A DNA stretch of 64,000 bases. Origin: Sisyra terminalis. Lineage: Eukaryota; Arthropoda; Insecta; Neuroptera; Sisyridae. Location of the stretch: NCBI GenBank assembly GCA_958496175.1, contig OY292279.1:6820001-6884000 (forward strand), given 5' to 3'. Made by a program: the position numbers and the translations under genes. Positions 12,500 to 22,644 of the stretch are shown here, one piece after another. How positions within the stretch are numbered: the first letter of the stretch is position 1; each line of letters opens with the position of its first letter. The notes under the pieces are model-generated. The model was not told the origin of the DNA. It ran no database searches and saw only the letters and a program-made list of their open reading frames with translations.

Positions 12500-13290
12500 G
12501 TCAAAAAAAACCATGGGTTAACCATCGTTGATTTTTCACAAAAATCGTCAAAATAAAAAAAAAAATTACGATGCCAGTCAAAAATATAAGTCCATCTGTA
12601 CATGCTGTGCAAATTTTTCCGAAAACATTCCACGTTTAAGGGATGAAATCGATCATCAAAGTGGCAGAAGAAATAATAGAAAACTATCCAAATTTCAATC
12701 GCATGTAACATCGTTATAAAAGGGATGATTTTCGAACCAAGGGCAGTTTCGGCTTCGTAACAATGTATTAAACGATATTATAATAATCTTATTCGAATTC
12801 GAAACAAAAAAAATTTTCCTCAAAAAAAAACCGTGGGTTAACAATCGTTGATTTTTCACGAAATTATCAAATTTAAAAAAAAAATAAAGGACGCCAATCG
12901 TAAGTATACGTTCTTCTGTACATGCTGTGCCAATTTTTCTAAAAACAAACCACGTTTAAGGGATGAAATCGACCATCAAAGTGGCAGAAGAAATAATAGA
13001 AAACTATCCAAATTTCAACCGCATGTAACATCGTTATATAAGGGATGATTTTCGAACCAAGGGCAGATTCGGCTTCGTAACAATGTATTAAACGATATTA
13101 TAATAATCTTATTCGAATTCGAAACAAAAAAAATTTTCCTCAAAAAAAAAACCGTGGGTTAACCATTGTTGATTTTTCACGAAAGTCGTCAAAATTCAAA
13201 ATTCAAAAAAACATTTTTACGTTGCCAATCGATAGTATACGTCCCCCCGTACATGCTGGGCAAATTTTTCCGAAAAAAAAAAACGGTACT
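12500..13290. repeat. 320-bp tandem repeat, ~2.5 copies, with shared reading frame
   Basis: The landmark CC[AG]TGGGTTAAC[CA]AT occurs at 12511, 12831 and 13152, so the period is 320-321 bp. Copies 1 and 2 are nearly identical over their second halves (from about 12640 and 12960). The third copy is truncated after about 140 bp, within the Cys-block-equivalent region. In copies 1 and 2 the plus strand keeps one open frame (12528-12719 and 12848-13048). Its conserved core reads CTCCANFS.N.PRLRDEID then HQSGRRNNRKLSKFQ. The frame does not match a family I know, and its conservation could simply reflect a recent duplication. Confidence 0.75.
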
Positions 13291-13299
13291 ACTAAGTAT

Positions 13300-13640
13300 T
13301 TGGAAATGAAAAGGGTTTAGATATTTTCGGATAAAAATTACCTAAAAGAAATTAAAAGCAATATAGTCCACACCATTGAAGATATTCCTCCACTCAGAGA
13401 ACATAGTCGCCTTAAAAGGAATCATCATGGGGACCTCCTGATTTCAAGTGATTAATAATACCATCATCAAGTGCGAATTTGGTACCAATAACGAGAGTAC
13501 CATCAAAGACACAGTGGGTCTACTGTTGAATAGTGACCCAAGCCAAGTGCCATTTCTACGAACCCTTAATGAACTCAACAATAAAGCAAACTATTTTGCA
13601 AATAGTTAAACTAGTGGAAAAAAAATATAGTCCACAGTTT
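13300..13640 (+). pseudogene. unrecognised coding-like relic
   Basis: After the tandem repeat the plus strand reads, between stops, HTIEDIPPLREHSRLKRNHH (about 13370-13430) and then KCEFGTNNESTIKDTVGLLL..SDPSQVPFLRTLNEL (about 13465-13590). Amino-acid composition and base composition look coding, unlike the flanks. I do not recognise the family. A degraded transposon or gag-like fragment is possible. Confidence 0.25.
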
Positions 13641-13649
13641 CTATGGTTA

Positions 13650-15114
13650 TCTTTGGTTAAGCCATTAAAACTTCGAGACTAAACTATTTTAATTATCTTA
13701 ATTATCCAATGTCTTGTCTTACAGATAAAAATAATAAATTCTTGGAAAATCTATTAAAAATTTTCAATCAAATATCTGAAGTATTGAAATGATAGGTATT
13801 AAAATAATTTTTCATCAAAATATTTTATCCTGCATTCCATTCAAATCTAGGTCCTTCTGAATATCATTTCTTTCAATCAATGCATTTTTTTTTTCGCAAT
13901 AGCCGTTTTAAATCCACTAAGCAAATTTAAATCGCTCTTTAAGAATTATTTTAATTTGGATAGAGGACATAAAGAGGCTTTTTAAGAAATGGAGGAAGGG
14001 AATAGAGCTAAATGGATCTTCTAATATCTTAAATAGAAACTGTTTTGTATTTATTTCATATTTGTATATGAAGAGAAATTTATGGGACATTCTTATATAT
14101 AAAAAGGATTTTTTGTCAGAATTTTTATATTACATATCGAAAATATAGTGCCATCCGGGCAAAATTTTGTACCATAGACCAATATTTTCATTTCAAACAG
14201 TATTTCTTTATGTATTAATAAAAAAATTTTGGTTTTATATCAAAAAATGTTCATTTTTGGTTTGGAAACAAATTGTTCATATCTCCATGCATTGATTAAT
14301 AGTAAAAGCTTTAGTGTCATCTCTGGACAACTTATAGAACTACCACGAAATATTTGCTCCACATTTATCCCTGATTTATCTCATTAAATTCCCAAATTTT
14401 GAATTCTAAACTATTTTAACAATTTGGAACAAGATAGGCAATTTAATAAGTTTAATTTTTTTGGGATAAATCAACGCATTAATTTAATTCTTCTCTGAAT
14501 TAGAGGTAGCAAAAATGAACCAGTAGTTTCCAGAATATTATTGAGATGGCGTTAAAGGTTTAACTAGCTTTTATCGTGAATTTCTCCATGAAATAAAAAA
14601 AAAATAGTTTTTCCTCTAAAGTGTATATAGTTTGAAAATGAAATTTTCTTGAAAGTTTGGCAATTGGTTAAGTTCAACTAAACAATTTTAAACTCTAAAT
14701 AACTTAAAATTTCAATATGTTTCCACATCAAGAACCAAAACGAAATTGATAAGGGTTAACTTTTGTTTTTTCTTCAATGATAATCGCTTTTGTAATACCT
14801 ACCCAGAAAAATTAATTTTGTTTACGATATTAATAATTTATACATTAGTTTTTTTTTTCGACTGAAATCTAGAGTAATCAGTTTAATGTTAGTAGCGCCA
14901 TCTTTAAGACAACATATCTACTATAATAAATATTTCACCCAGCTTTTTAACTTTGCACAAAAATAATAACAAGACGAATTATTGAAAGTGTATTTACTGT
15001 AAAATTTTAATTCAAAAAATGCAATAATTCTTCAATTAGTTTAATTGTTAACGTTGAAACTTATCGCTTGGGAAATTCTGAAAAATTTAATGTGGAATAA
15101 CACATAGTTCAATT
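13650..15114. other. AT-rich, no gene seen
   Basis: Intergenic or intronic sequence. No exon, RNA gene or repeat copy recognised. Confidence 0.35.
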
Positions 15115-15120
15115 ACTCAC

Positions 15121-15151
15121 CGTAAGATAACACTACTTCTGCCATTTTCAT
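15121..15151 (-). CDS. candidate short first coding exon
   Basis: On the minus strand ATGAAAATGGCAG opens ten codons (MKMAEVVLSY) and runs into a consensus donor, TACG|GTGAGTAA (donor 15115-15120), in phase 1. An A-rich ATG context (CGAAAAATG) precedes it. The next compatible acceptor seen downstream is the phase-1 acceptor of the trypsin-like exon at 11873. Joining the two keeps the frame open, but the leader is not hydrophobic enough to be an obvious signal peptide. The call rests on the splice signal only. Confidence 0.25.
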
Positions 15152-15159
15152 TTTTCGTA

Positions 15160-16545
15160 TTTCCGTGTTCTAATAGTTAAAATACATGGATAAAAACCGA
15201 AAAAAAATCTTTTTCATCATAAATATTTATAATCTTTCCCTGGATATCCGGAAAATTTATTTTACGACAAATTACGCTTGCTGGCTTTCTAAGAATAGTA
15301 AACTTAACATTTTAATTTTCGGTATAGTAATTCCAAAAATTAAACGTATTTCAATTTAATTGTTCAAAAGTTGCCAGATGATTAACTTGGTATTTTGTAT
15401 ACTTAATATCTTTTGATATTTTGTATTCTTTCTGGAGATTTTTTCCTTGGTAAAAGCGTTCTATAAAGTTTTGTGGATTTCTTGTTTTGTGACGAACTAT
15501 GACGTTTTTGAAACGAATCTTAGTCTCTTAGACCAAAAATTTGACTAATATTTTATACCATACGTCCAAATTGGCTACAGAATAGATTTATGCATCAGAA
15601 CTTTGTAATACAAGAATCGTGGTGATTTCCAGCCAATTATCCTGTTTTATTAATTTGAAAGTAAAATTGGATGCTTTACAAAAAATTAAAATTAAAGGGA
15701 TTTAAATATGATGCATAAAATAGGTATTAAAGCTCAAGAATTAATTGCTTTCTACGCAAAAAATCAAAAAATAGTACACCAGCGCCATAAAAGAAATGCC
15801 AATTTTGGGTTTCGATTTAATAGTTAACACAGTATTTTAAAAATCAACTTTATTAAATTACTAAAAAAATTTTAGGTTGTTTTATAGAATTTAGCATATT
15901 GTTGAAAAGGGGATGAACTAATACATACCCAAATTGTTTATAAACATTGAAAGATTGACAGAACTTTTAGTTTGTATTTTTCATTGTAAAATAAAATAAG
16001 AGTTTTTGTTTCAATTTCCAAAAAAAAAACATATTATCCTGAAGAAATGTTAGATCTAATTTGGGCAAGTTTTGAAGTTAAGTTGAAGAAAAATTAATTG
16101 GGTGATTCATTAGTGATTGGTTTGAAAAGTAAAGAAATTTTCATTTGAAAACTGAGCAATAAAGTAAAGAAAATGAAAATTGATTTTTGCATCGATTGAT
16201 TAAAGATATTTGGTAGAATGTTATTTACTATTTTTGTTATCTTCCAGTCCTTAATGTTCAATTAAATAACGATGCAATCATTTGAAAAGCATTTCAAAAT
16301 CAAATTTATTGCTATTTCAACAGAAAAAACAAGTGATTTTTATGGTAATCAATTTACATTAGAAATTATCAACTATTTATTTACCTATGTATAATAAATA
16401 TGTGTAAAGTCTAAAAAATTCTATCACATTTATAATAAAAGTTTCACGTATAACTTTAATACTTAAAACGAAATAAATTACAGTTTATGACATTAAATAA
16501 AACATTAAATAAGTTCCTAATAAATTAAGTAGTAGTGTGAAAAGC
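15160..16545. other. AT-rich spacer downstream of the CAP gene
   Basis: No exon or repeat recognised. It separates the candidate exon at 15.1 kb from the CAP 3' end. Confidence 0.35.
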
Positions 16546-16551
16546 TTCTTG

Positions 16552-16557
16552 TTTATT
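16552..16557 (-). terminator. poly(A) signal of CAP gene
   Basis: AATAAA on the minus strand, seven bases after the proposed CAP stop codon. Its nearness supports 16564-16622 as the terminal exon, though the 3'UTR would be very short. Confidence 0.4.
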
Positions 16558-16563
16558 TTTCTT

Positions 16564-16622
16564 CTAATACTTGTAATCCTTGGCCAAGAAGTTGTTGAAT
16601 ACGAAGCGCAAATAATTTTTAT
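16564..16622 (-). CDS. CAP gene, proposed terminal exon
   Basis: A strong acceptor (TTTTTTTTTCTGTTGCAG|AT) on the minus strand opens in the phase required by the previous exon's donor. It encodes D-KNYLRFVFNN then FLAKDYKY and a TAG stop at 16564, directly followed by AATAAA. Insect CAP proteins vary in this tail, so homology cannot confirm it. Two other phase-compatible options exist. One is a terminal exon at 16774-16823 ending IPRFIRARLLLERSP. The other is intron read-through after 17157 ending at a TAA at 17098. An optional cassette at 16866-16928 (frame LEMPEMLWRFELGNPFSNLE) also fits the phase on both sides. Confidence 0.5.
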
Positions 16623-17156
16623 CTGCAACAGAAAAAAAAACACGAGACAAATTCATTTACGAATCTCAAAGCAATTACGCTAATGAATTTTTATGCGATT
16701 CTATGTTTACTAGTTTAAGTCCAAAGGAATTTATTGTTACGCTTTTAATTTCGTAAATACCTCAAGTTTATCTTCACGGTGATCTTTCAAGGAGTAATCT
16801 GGCCCGTATGAACCTTGGTATATCTTTTCAGGTAAAATGAAATTTAAATAATAAATGCGAAATACCTTCTAAATTACTAAAAGGATTTCCCAATTCAAAT
16901 CTCCAGAGCATTTCGGGCATCTCGAGCCCTCAGTGTGCCACAAAACGGAAGGTTAGATAATTATTTTTAATAATATTCTAAACTGTCGGGGATTTAATTA
17001 AAACTTCATCGACTTTGGAGTGATTAAATATGATCTATTGCACCATTTCGATTAGTGATTTATTGGGGGATTGCAAAAGAAAGAAATTTGTACGAAGTTA
17101 ATCGTTGTTTGAGAAATTTGTTCCGTTTTTAATTGGTGATTTATGGAAATAGTTAC

Positions 17157-17251
17157 CACAAAGTCCAGAGTGGCGAGCTGATGGTGCTAGGCCAAATGTG
17201 TTGCAAGAGGGGGCTCCAGGAATGTAAGGTGCTTCTCCGTAGACGTTTCCT
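17157..17251 (-). CDS. CAP gene, penultimate exon (Cys-rich tail)
   Basis: Acceptor TTTCAG|A and donor TGTG|GTAACT bound 95 nt. The exon completes the Ala of the split codon from the previous exon and encodes GNVYGEAPYIPGAPSCNTF then GLAPSARHSGLC. The opening GN completes the CAP2 motif CNYGPAGN. The PSC...SGLC arrangement is the usual C-terminal Cys pair of insect antigen-5-like proteins. It lies 1.7 kb from the preceding exon. A truncated copy of its first ~28 bases lies in that intron at about 18046-18073. Confidence 0.85.
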
Positions 17252-18716
17252 CTGAAATATATTTATAAATTATCAAAAAAATATCAATGCTTACTGGAAC
17301 AAAATAAATCAATCCATACAAAAGAAGGAAAGGTTTATAGTACTATTAATGGCTGAGGAAAAATGAAAAAAGAAAACAAAAAAAATTATAAAGTTGAAAA
17401 AATTTTTAGGTTTTCAAAAATTTGAAATAAAGAAGGTTTTTTGCTAATTGCCCAGAGTATAGATACAATAAGTCCGAACGGAATAGGCTTTTTTACAATA
17501 TGGATGTAAAATAAGAACTTATCTAGATCATAGTTCTCTTTTCTGTCACTAATAGCGCAAATATTCACAAAGTTCATAAACTGTAAAGAAGGTGTATTAA
17601 TCTCAAGGTTTATAAATTACATAGGTTGCCCCATTAGAAAAAAAAATAACTTCATACGAAGAATTTTGAAATTTGAATCAGTCTGAAGATATATACGAAT
17701 TTCTTTTGGAAACGTCACGTAGCGCATGAGGCCACCTGTGTATTTTATAAACATTGTATTAACCTAGCAATGTATGATGGGAAATGTGTCAAAATGTGGT
17801 GCCGCCATAAGTGTATTTGTGGTACTAACTTAAACCGAAACTACATAGTTTCTGTAAGGTAACTAAAGTACCATAAGTAAGTACATCAGACACTCGCGTG
17901 GCGGCGCCACTTCATAAAAAATGTTAAAAAACAAAAACAGTTCCTGCATAATTATTCAAACGCGAGCTTTTTGAAGAATAACGCGCTCTACTGGTTCCAA
18001 CTGGAACTCAAATTGATGCCATTTTTTAACATTACTTTTGGACCTTGTGCTTCTCCGTAAGCGTTTCCTCTGAAATTAATTTATGAATTTTCAAAAAAAA
18101 AAATGTTTATTGACATAAAATAAATCAATTCATACACGAAATAGACATTTTTTTAGTATTATTGGTGGCCGAGAGTAAAAGAAAAGAAAAACAGGAAAAT
18201 TTATGAAATCAAAAGAATTTTCTAGGTTTTTAAAAGTTTGAAAAAATAATGGGAAGTTTTTTTTTTGCTAACTGCTTAAAGTATTGATACAAGAAGTCCA
18301 AATAGAATAGGCTTTTTCATAATATTCATGTAAATTAATAACATACTCATATCATAGTTCTCTTTTCTGTAACTAGCAGCGCTAATTTTACCGTTGTACG
18401 TAAAGTTTAAAGTAGGTATTCCAATTTTGCAATGCATGATGAAAATATTTCAAAATGTGGTGCCGCCATAAGTGTAGTTGTGGTACTAACTTAAATCGAA
18501 ACTACATACTTTCTGTAAGGTAACTAAAGTTACATAAATAAGTACATGAGACACTCGCGTGGCGGCGTCACTTCGTAAAAAATTGCAATTCACAATTGTT
18601 AATAACAAAAACAGTTCCTGCATAATGATTCAAATGCGAGCTTTTAGAAGAATAACGCGCTCTACTGGTTCCTACTGGAACTCAAATTGATGCCATTTTT
18701 TTAGCATTACTTTTGG
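17224..18716. repeat. tandem segmental duplication within a CAP intron
   Basis: Bases 17224-17600 recur at about 18042-18430, and bases 17760-18046 recur at 18420-18716. Shared landmarks include GGTGCCGCCATAAGTGTA, CACTCGCGTGGCGGCG and GAATAACGCGCTCTACTGGT. The offset changes from 818 to about 660 because the first copy carries a 153-bp insertion (17604-17756) that the second lacks. The duplicated unit starts inside the 5' part of the penultimate CAP exon. The second copy therefore contains an exon stub (GGAAACGCTTACGGAGAAGC on the minus strand) with its own TTTCAG acceptor. Confidence 0.8.
17604..17756. mobile_element. 153-bp MITE with empty-site evidence
   Basis: The element starts CAAGGTTTATAAATTACATA and ends with the inverted TATTTTATAAACATTG. 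The flanks TATTAATCT (left) and TATTAACCT (right) look like an 8-9 bp target duplication, which would fit a hAT-type element. The duplicated copy of this locus near 18425 lacks the insert. A second copy in inverse orientation lies at about 31362-31498. No coding capacity. Confidence 0.7.
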
Positions 18717-18929
18717 ATCTTCTGTAATGATACTCTGTGACTAATTGTTAAAAAATTAAATATGATGGTGGAAAGAAGAAAAGCTTACTAAGATGCATTC
18801 ATTCTCGCAGAGGAGAAAGATTTGTGGTCAAAAGGGAACTGGAAGGTCTCAAAAGAGTAAAAAGAATTCAGGCTGGAAGAATTTAGCTATTAGGGTCTTC
18901 AAAAGGTCTTTTATGAAGCCAATACTTAC

Positions 18930-19030
18930 GCAGGACCATAATTGCATACGTAGACCTTCGTATAGCCCATATGAGGATCGAAGTAGTAAGAGTAGCCGCA
19001 TCCGATTAAAGTTGTATCACTCCAAACCAC
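18930..19030 (-). CDS. CAP gene exon (CAP1 end and CAP2 motif)
   Basis: Acceptor TTTTTTTGTCAG|GTGG and donor CCTGC|GTAAGT bound 101 nt. The exon encodes VVWSDTTLIGCGYSYYFD then PHMGYTKVYVCNYGP. Its first three residues complete the CAP1 signature GHYTQVVW begun in the preceding exon. YVCNYGP is the CAP2 signature. Two conserved Cys (GCGY, VCNY) are present. It leaves phase 2 (GC|A), matching the next exon. The intron upstream is only 170 bp. Confidence 0.93.
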
Positions 19031-19200
19031 CTGACAAAAAAATTGATTTTAATAGTTTCTGAGCTTCAAAAAAAGATTCAATGACAAATTTCACTTTTCT
19101 TTTTTCAATAGAAAAACCATTAAGTACGTTTTATCAAATCAAGCCAGCTATGATGTCATAGCCGACTACGATTCTGCCATTATCTATTTCATATGCACAC

Positions 19201-19373
19201 CTGTGTGTAATGTCCGGTGTTTGTGCTGAAAACGTGAGTTTTGAAGTCGTAATTTTTCACTTCTTCGAACCATTTTTGAATTTGTGTGGGAAAATCAGGT
19301 TCTGTGGAGCGGTAGTCGATTGGCACACGGGTCGTCCATGTGGCGGCGATGTTTTGGCCCACTTGAAATCTTC
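19201..19373 (-). CDS. CAP gene exon (core, contains GHYTQ)
   Basis: Acceptor GTCACAATCAG|GA and donor ACACAG|GTGTGC bound 173 nt. The exon encodes RFQVGQNIAATWTTRVPID, then the loop YRSTEPDFPTQIQKWFEEV, and ends STNTGHYTQ. The GHYTQ His and the FEEV Glu are expected members of the conserved CAP cavity tetrad. The donor's GT is followed by a weak context (GTGTGC), but the joined codons restore QVVW exactly. The downstream intron is 170 bp and the upstream one 105 bp. Confidence 0.94.
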
Positions 19374-19478
19374 CTGATTGTGACGAAAATGGCAATGCAA
19401 CAGAGGAAAAGTGTTCGGATTAATGGGTAGCGATTTTGTGTTTTTTTTTTTTATGATTTTTTATTTTAGCATACATAC

Positions 19479-19560
19479 CGATATGGCGATTTGGATCGTG
19501 GCCGAAAATGCACTGTTCGGCCCACTGTTGCGCCTTGGCTGCCAGCTCGTCGTCCCATTG
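19479..19560 (-). CDS. CAP gene exon (WAEQC block)
   Basis: Acceptor TCTAAAAAAG|CA and donor ATCG|GTATGT bound 82 nt. The exon encodes QWDDELAAKAQQWAEQC then IFGHDPNRHI and leaves phase 1, completing Gly with the next exon. The W(D/N)DELA..AQ.WA..C and F.HD blocks are invariant in insect antigen-5 proteins. It is separated from the upstream exon by a 6.5-kb intron holding several transposons. GC content is clearly higher than in the surrounding intron. Confidence 0.94.
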
Positions 19561-20141
19561 CTTTTTTAGATTCAAAACGAAAAACTTTATAATTACTTTT
19601 TTATTAAAAATAATTAATAGTTAATAAAATGGTTTCTGAGAAATAACAATTTGAAGTACGATGGAAAATTGATGAGTTTTCTTCTGAAGATTTTTCCGTT
19701 CGATTAAATTCCATTAAAAGTTAGCTAATTCCTACACTTTCGTTTATATGGCATAGTATTAGACCAACAGTAATTTATATTAAAGTGGGAAATTAAACAT
19801 TAAATCTAGCAATTAAACATTACATAAAAATAATCGTTTAAAACCGTGTGGCATCTTTTGGCACAGAATTAATATAAACCTTTTCTTATGAAGTATAAAC
19901 TATAATATCATTTTTCCCCTCCCTCTGATACTATTTCTTGGAACTATTATATCAATGATTATTAATACAAAAATGGCTTAAACTGCAGCAGCTTATTTGA
20001 AATCAAGAAAAATAAAATGCTAACATTGCAATTTGAGGTCTTTCCCCATCCCCATTGATCCAACTCCTTCACTACATTGCGTTACAATTTAATATCCTCC
20101 ACCTGCTTGATTTCCAATGTGACATTTTAAAAGTTTTCACC

Positions 20142-20866
20142 TTAAGGGTAGATCACCGTCAGAACGTAAAAAAAAATGACTTTTTTAAAACTGCTGCCAT
20201 TTTTTTTAGATATATTAAAAAACGGTCTTCGCCATGTAAAAGTTGAAGTTTTGAACTGAGTTTTTTTTTATTTGCCCTGATATGTCTCCCTTCCCCCCCT
20301 TTTTACAGCGCTTTGAAAAAGGGTCCTCAAAAATGAGGAGGCCAACGGGAGACAAGTTTTCTCGGAAACCGGAAGTCGGATCATGATTTTCCAAAACATG
20401 TAGGTTTTGGTAATGCGTCTTTTTGGTACTGAACCTCGAAAATCCGAAAAAAGTTGAAAATTCACAAAATGGCGCGACTTTGAAAAAAAAGTTAAAAAAA
20501 ACGACCTTTTTTGGACCTTTCCCCCTCTCCCACGTTGAGGGGGGGGAAGTTTGGCCAATTTCAGAGGTTCAGTACCAAGAAGACGTGTTGAACTATAACA
20601 CTTTCCAGTTTCAAGTCAATCCGTCGGATAGTTTCTGAGAAATCTTGTCTCCCAGTTTTAAAAAGTTGATTTCGAGAAAAACGCAATTTAAGTTTTTTTA
20701 AGATATTTTTTTATGTTATTATCAATTTATTCAATTTGTATCAGTGAAAATATATTAGTCAGCTATTCCAATCCTTTTAACACGTTATTCTTGAATGTTA
20801 TAAGAAAACATTTATGGGAAAAAAAAATTGAAAATGTTTTTTTTTCTGACGGTGAACCACCCTTAA
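20142..20866. mobile_element. TTAA-flanked 725-bp non-autonomous element, copy 1
   Basis: The ends read TTAAGGGTAGATCACCGTCA at 20142 and TTCTGACGGTGAACCACCCTTAA ending at 20866, as inverted repeats with TTAA target sites. A second copy at 58165-58859 is similar over its whole length, including the GGTCCTCAAAAATGAGGAGG palindrome and the CCCCCTCTCCCACNTTGAG tract. TTAA duplication suggests piggyBac-family mobilisation. The open frames inside are not conserved between copies. It lies in the long CAP intron. Confidence 0.8.
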
Positions 20867-20912
20867 AAAGGTCGTCGGGAAACTTATACTTTTCCATTGA
20901 ATTTTGCAAGTA

Positions 20913-21133
20913 CAGTGCAATCTCACTAATCCGACACTTTTAAAAACCGTAGGGTGCCGGATTATTGGAATGTTCGGATTACTGGATTATAGTGAAAAAG
21001 TCATAGGTGATGAATAAAAAAAAGCATTTTATAGAGGGAATAAATGTAGAGGGGAGAGGGAGGCGTTGGCTGAAGGTGCCGGATTATTGAACGTGCCGAT
21101 CTATCGAAGTGCCGGATTAGTGAGATTATACTG
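20913..21133. mobile_element. pogo/Tigger-like MITE
   Basis: TA-flanked (20911-20912 and 21134-21135). It begins CAGTGCAATCTCACTAATCC and ends with the inverted GGATTAGTGAGATTATACTG. Internal GGTGCCGGATTATT motifs recur. A related copy in opposite orientation lies at 43337-43553. It is 221 bp and non-coding. Confidence 0.8.
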
Positions 21134-21135
21134 TA

Positions 21136-22240
21136 TTTCTATTGCCAGTAGTTGCTACAGGCGGGGATAGTTTTGCAAAAATGTTATACTCAAATTTATG
21201 TTAAAATTACGTTTTTTGATATTGTTGAACTTTAAGTACATTTGTGACAAATTTAAATGAAAAATTTTGAGTGAAGATTTTTTAAATTTTGATAAGAAAC
21301 TCAAAAATGTTTGGTAACCTTAAATAAGCTTTCCTTTAAAAAGAATTAAGACTATTATATACTACTTTCATATTTATAGTTTCTACAGTAGTTGTAATAT
21401 GTTAACTACACATTGTTAGTATTATAGTTTCATACTACCATTAGAAGTTTAAAAAAAAGAGGAAACAAAAATGTAAGGATTATTTCCAATGTGTGAAACT
21501 CCCTCAACTTATCGACGCTCGTTAACTGACAAAGCCTCAGCTTCGTAAATTACTAGTTAGAAATTACTGCCATAAAGTAATTGACAAAGTTTTACTTTGT
21601 AACTTTAATCACAATTGTGTGGTCTATGTGCGGCTTTGTGTATTGATTCGCTCCATATCCAATTCGTGCAACAATACCGAAATTTTTTTTTTTTTGGAAA
21701 ATTTCACCAAAGAAATTCTTTGACTAACTTTGAGATCTTACAATGTTTTCTCTGAAGAATGATTTTTCAATGAAATTTTCAATTTTTGCAACAAATTTGC
21801 TCAAATATTATTCTTGTAGAATTTTTTTCCTGGTTGGTTTATCATATGATAATCATTCTGAAATTCTCTAATCTCTATACTTTGTTAAATGTTTAAACAT
21901 GTAATGCTTTTTTTAAACTTTCAAAAATGTCCATTCCTTTTGATAATACCAATTTCTGATTAAAAAGTTTAATCATTTTTAAATCGATCAATAAAATTAA
22001 TTAAAATCCGTTGAACATATAAAATTTTCCGGCCCCTGTACTGGGCGATTTTCCAGCCGATGATATTGCATTGCTAGTTTATGACCACAGCCCGGAAAAC
22101 TCTCGCGTCCGAAGAACTACTAGTCTCATTGCAACAATGATTTAAAGAATAAGGGATCAAAATAAATTATTTCGAGTCTGCTCATATCCTTTCCATAACT
22201 TTAAGAGATACCTGTTTTCCTGTTGATTGAAATAAACGCC
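21136..22240. other. CAP intron, no gene seen
   Basis: AT-rich intron sequence without a recognisable element. Confidence 0.35.
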
Positions 22241-22254
22241 AAACTATCCAAGTT

Positions 22255-22640
22255 TCAGAGGTCAGATATTCAGGTCTCCATCTAAGCTAACGGTTTTCCT
22301 GGGAAACCATATTCTAAATAAAAGAACCCAATTAAGGGTCCTGGTCAAAAAAAATTGGGGGCTGCTAGGAAGAAAGTTGCAACAGCCCCTGGACGGCAAA
22401 TTATTCATATAACAAGCTATACCAAAGCTCGTTTGGACGTATAGCATTCAATTTTGGGGAACCGCTAGCAACTCCAGCGTTGAAAAAATACAAGAGTTCC
22501 AGTCCAAAACATTGCGCCTAATAATAAACGGGCCATGGTATGTCAAAAATAACGACATCAGGGAAAAGATAGCCAAATATAGTCTTAAATATTAATCCCA
22601 ATTGAGTGACCACCCCAACCATCTGGCTATCTTTTTTTTT
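22255..22640 (+). mobile_element. Jockey-like LINE, 3' ORF2 fragment
   Basis: The plus strand reads TYSIQFWGTASNSSVEKIQ then EFQSKTLRLIINGPWYV and KNNDIREKIAKY before a stop at about 22592. This is the C-terminal block that follows the reverse transcriptase in Jockey-clade LINEs (Y...WG.A...N...IQ.FQ.K.LR.I..APWYV.N..I). Upstream, NHILNKRTQLRVL is readable in another frame. It is a 5'-truncated, frameshifted, dead copy inside the long CAP intron, in the opposite orientation to the gene. Confidence 0.75.
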
Positions 22641-22644
22641 TTAG

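Noticed and set aside
16774..16928. Extra CAP exons 16866-16928 and 16774-16823
   Set aside because: They fit by phase, but using both would leave a 42-bp intron, and the exon at 16564-16622 has a far better acceptor and an AATAAA. Kept only as alternatives.
20268..20638. Open frames on both strands at 20.27-20.64 kb as genes
   Set aside because: They lie inside the TTAA element and are not kept in the second copy at 58.2 kb.
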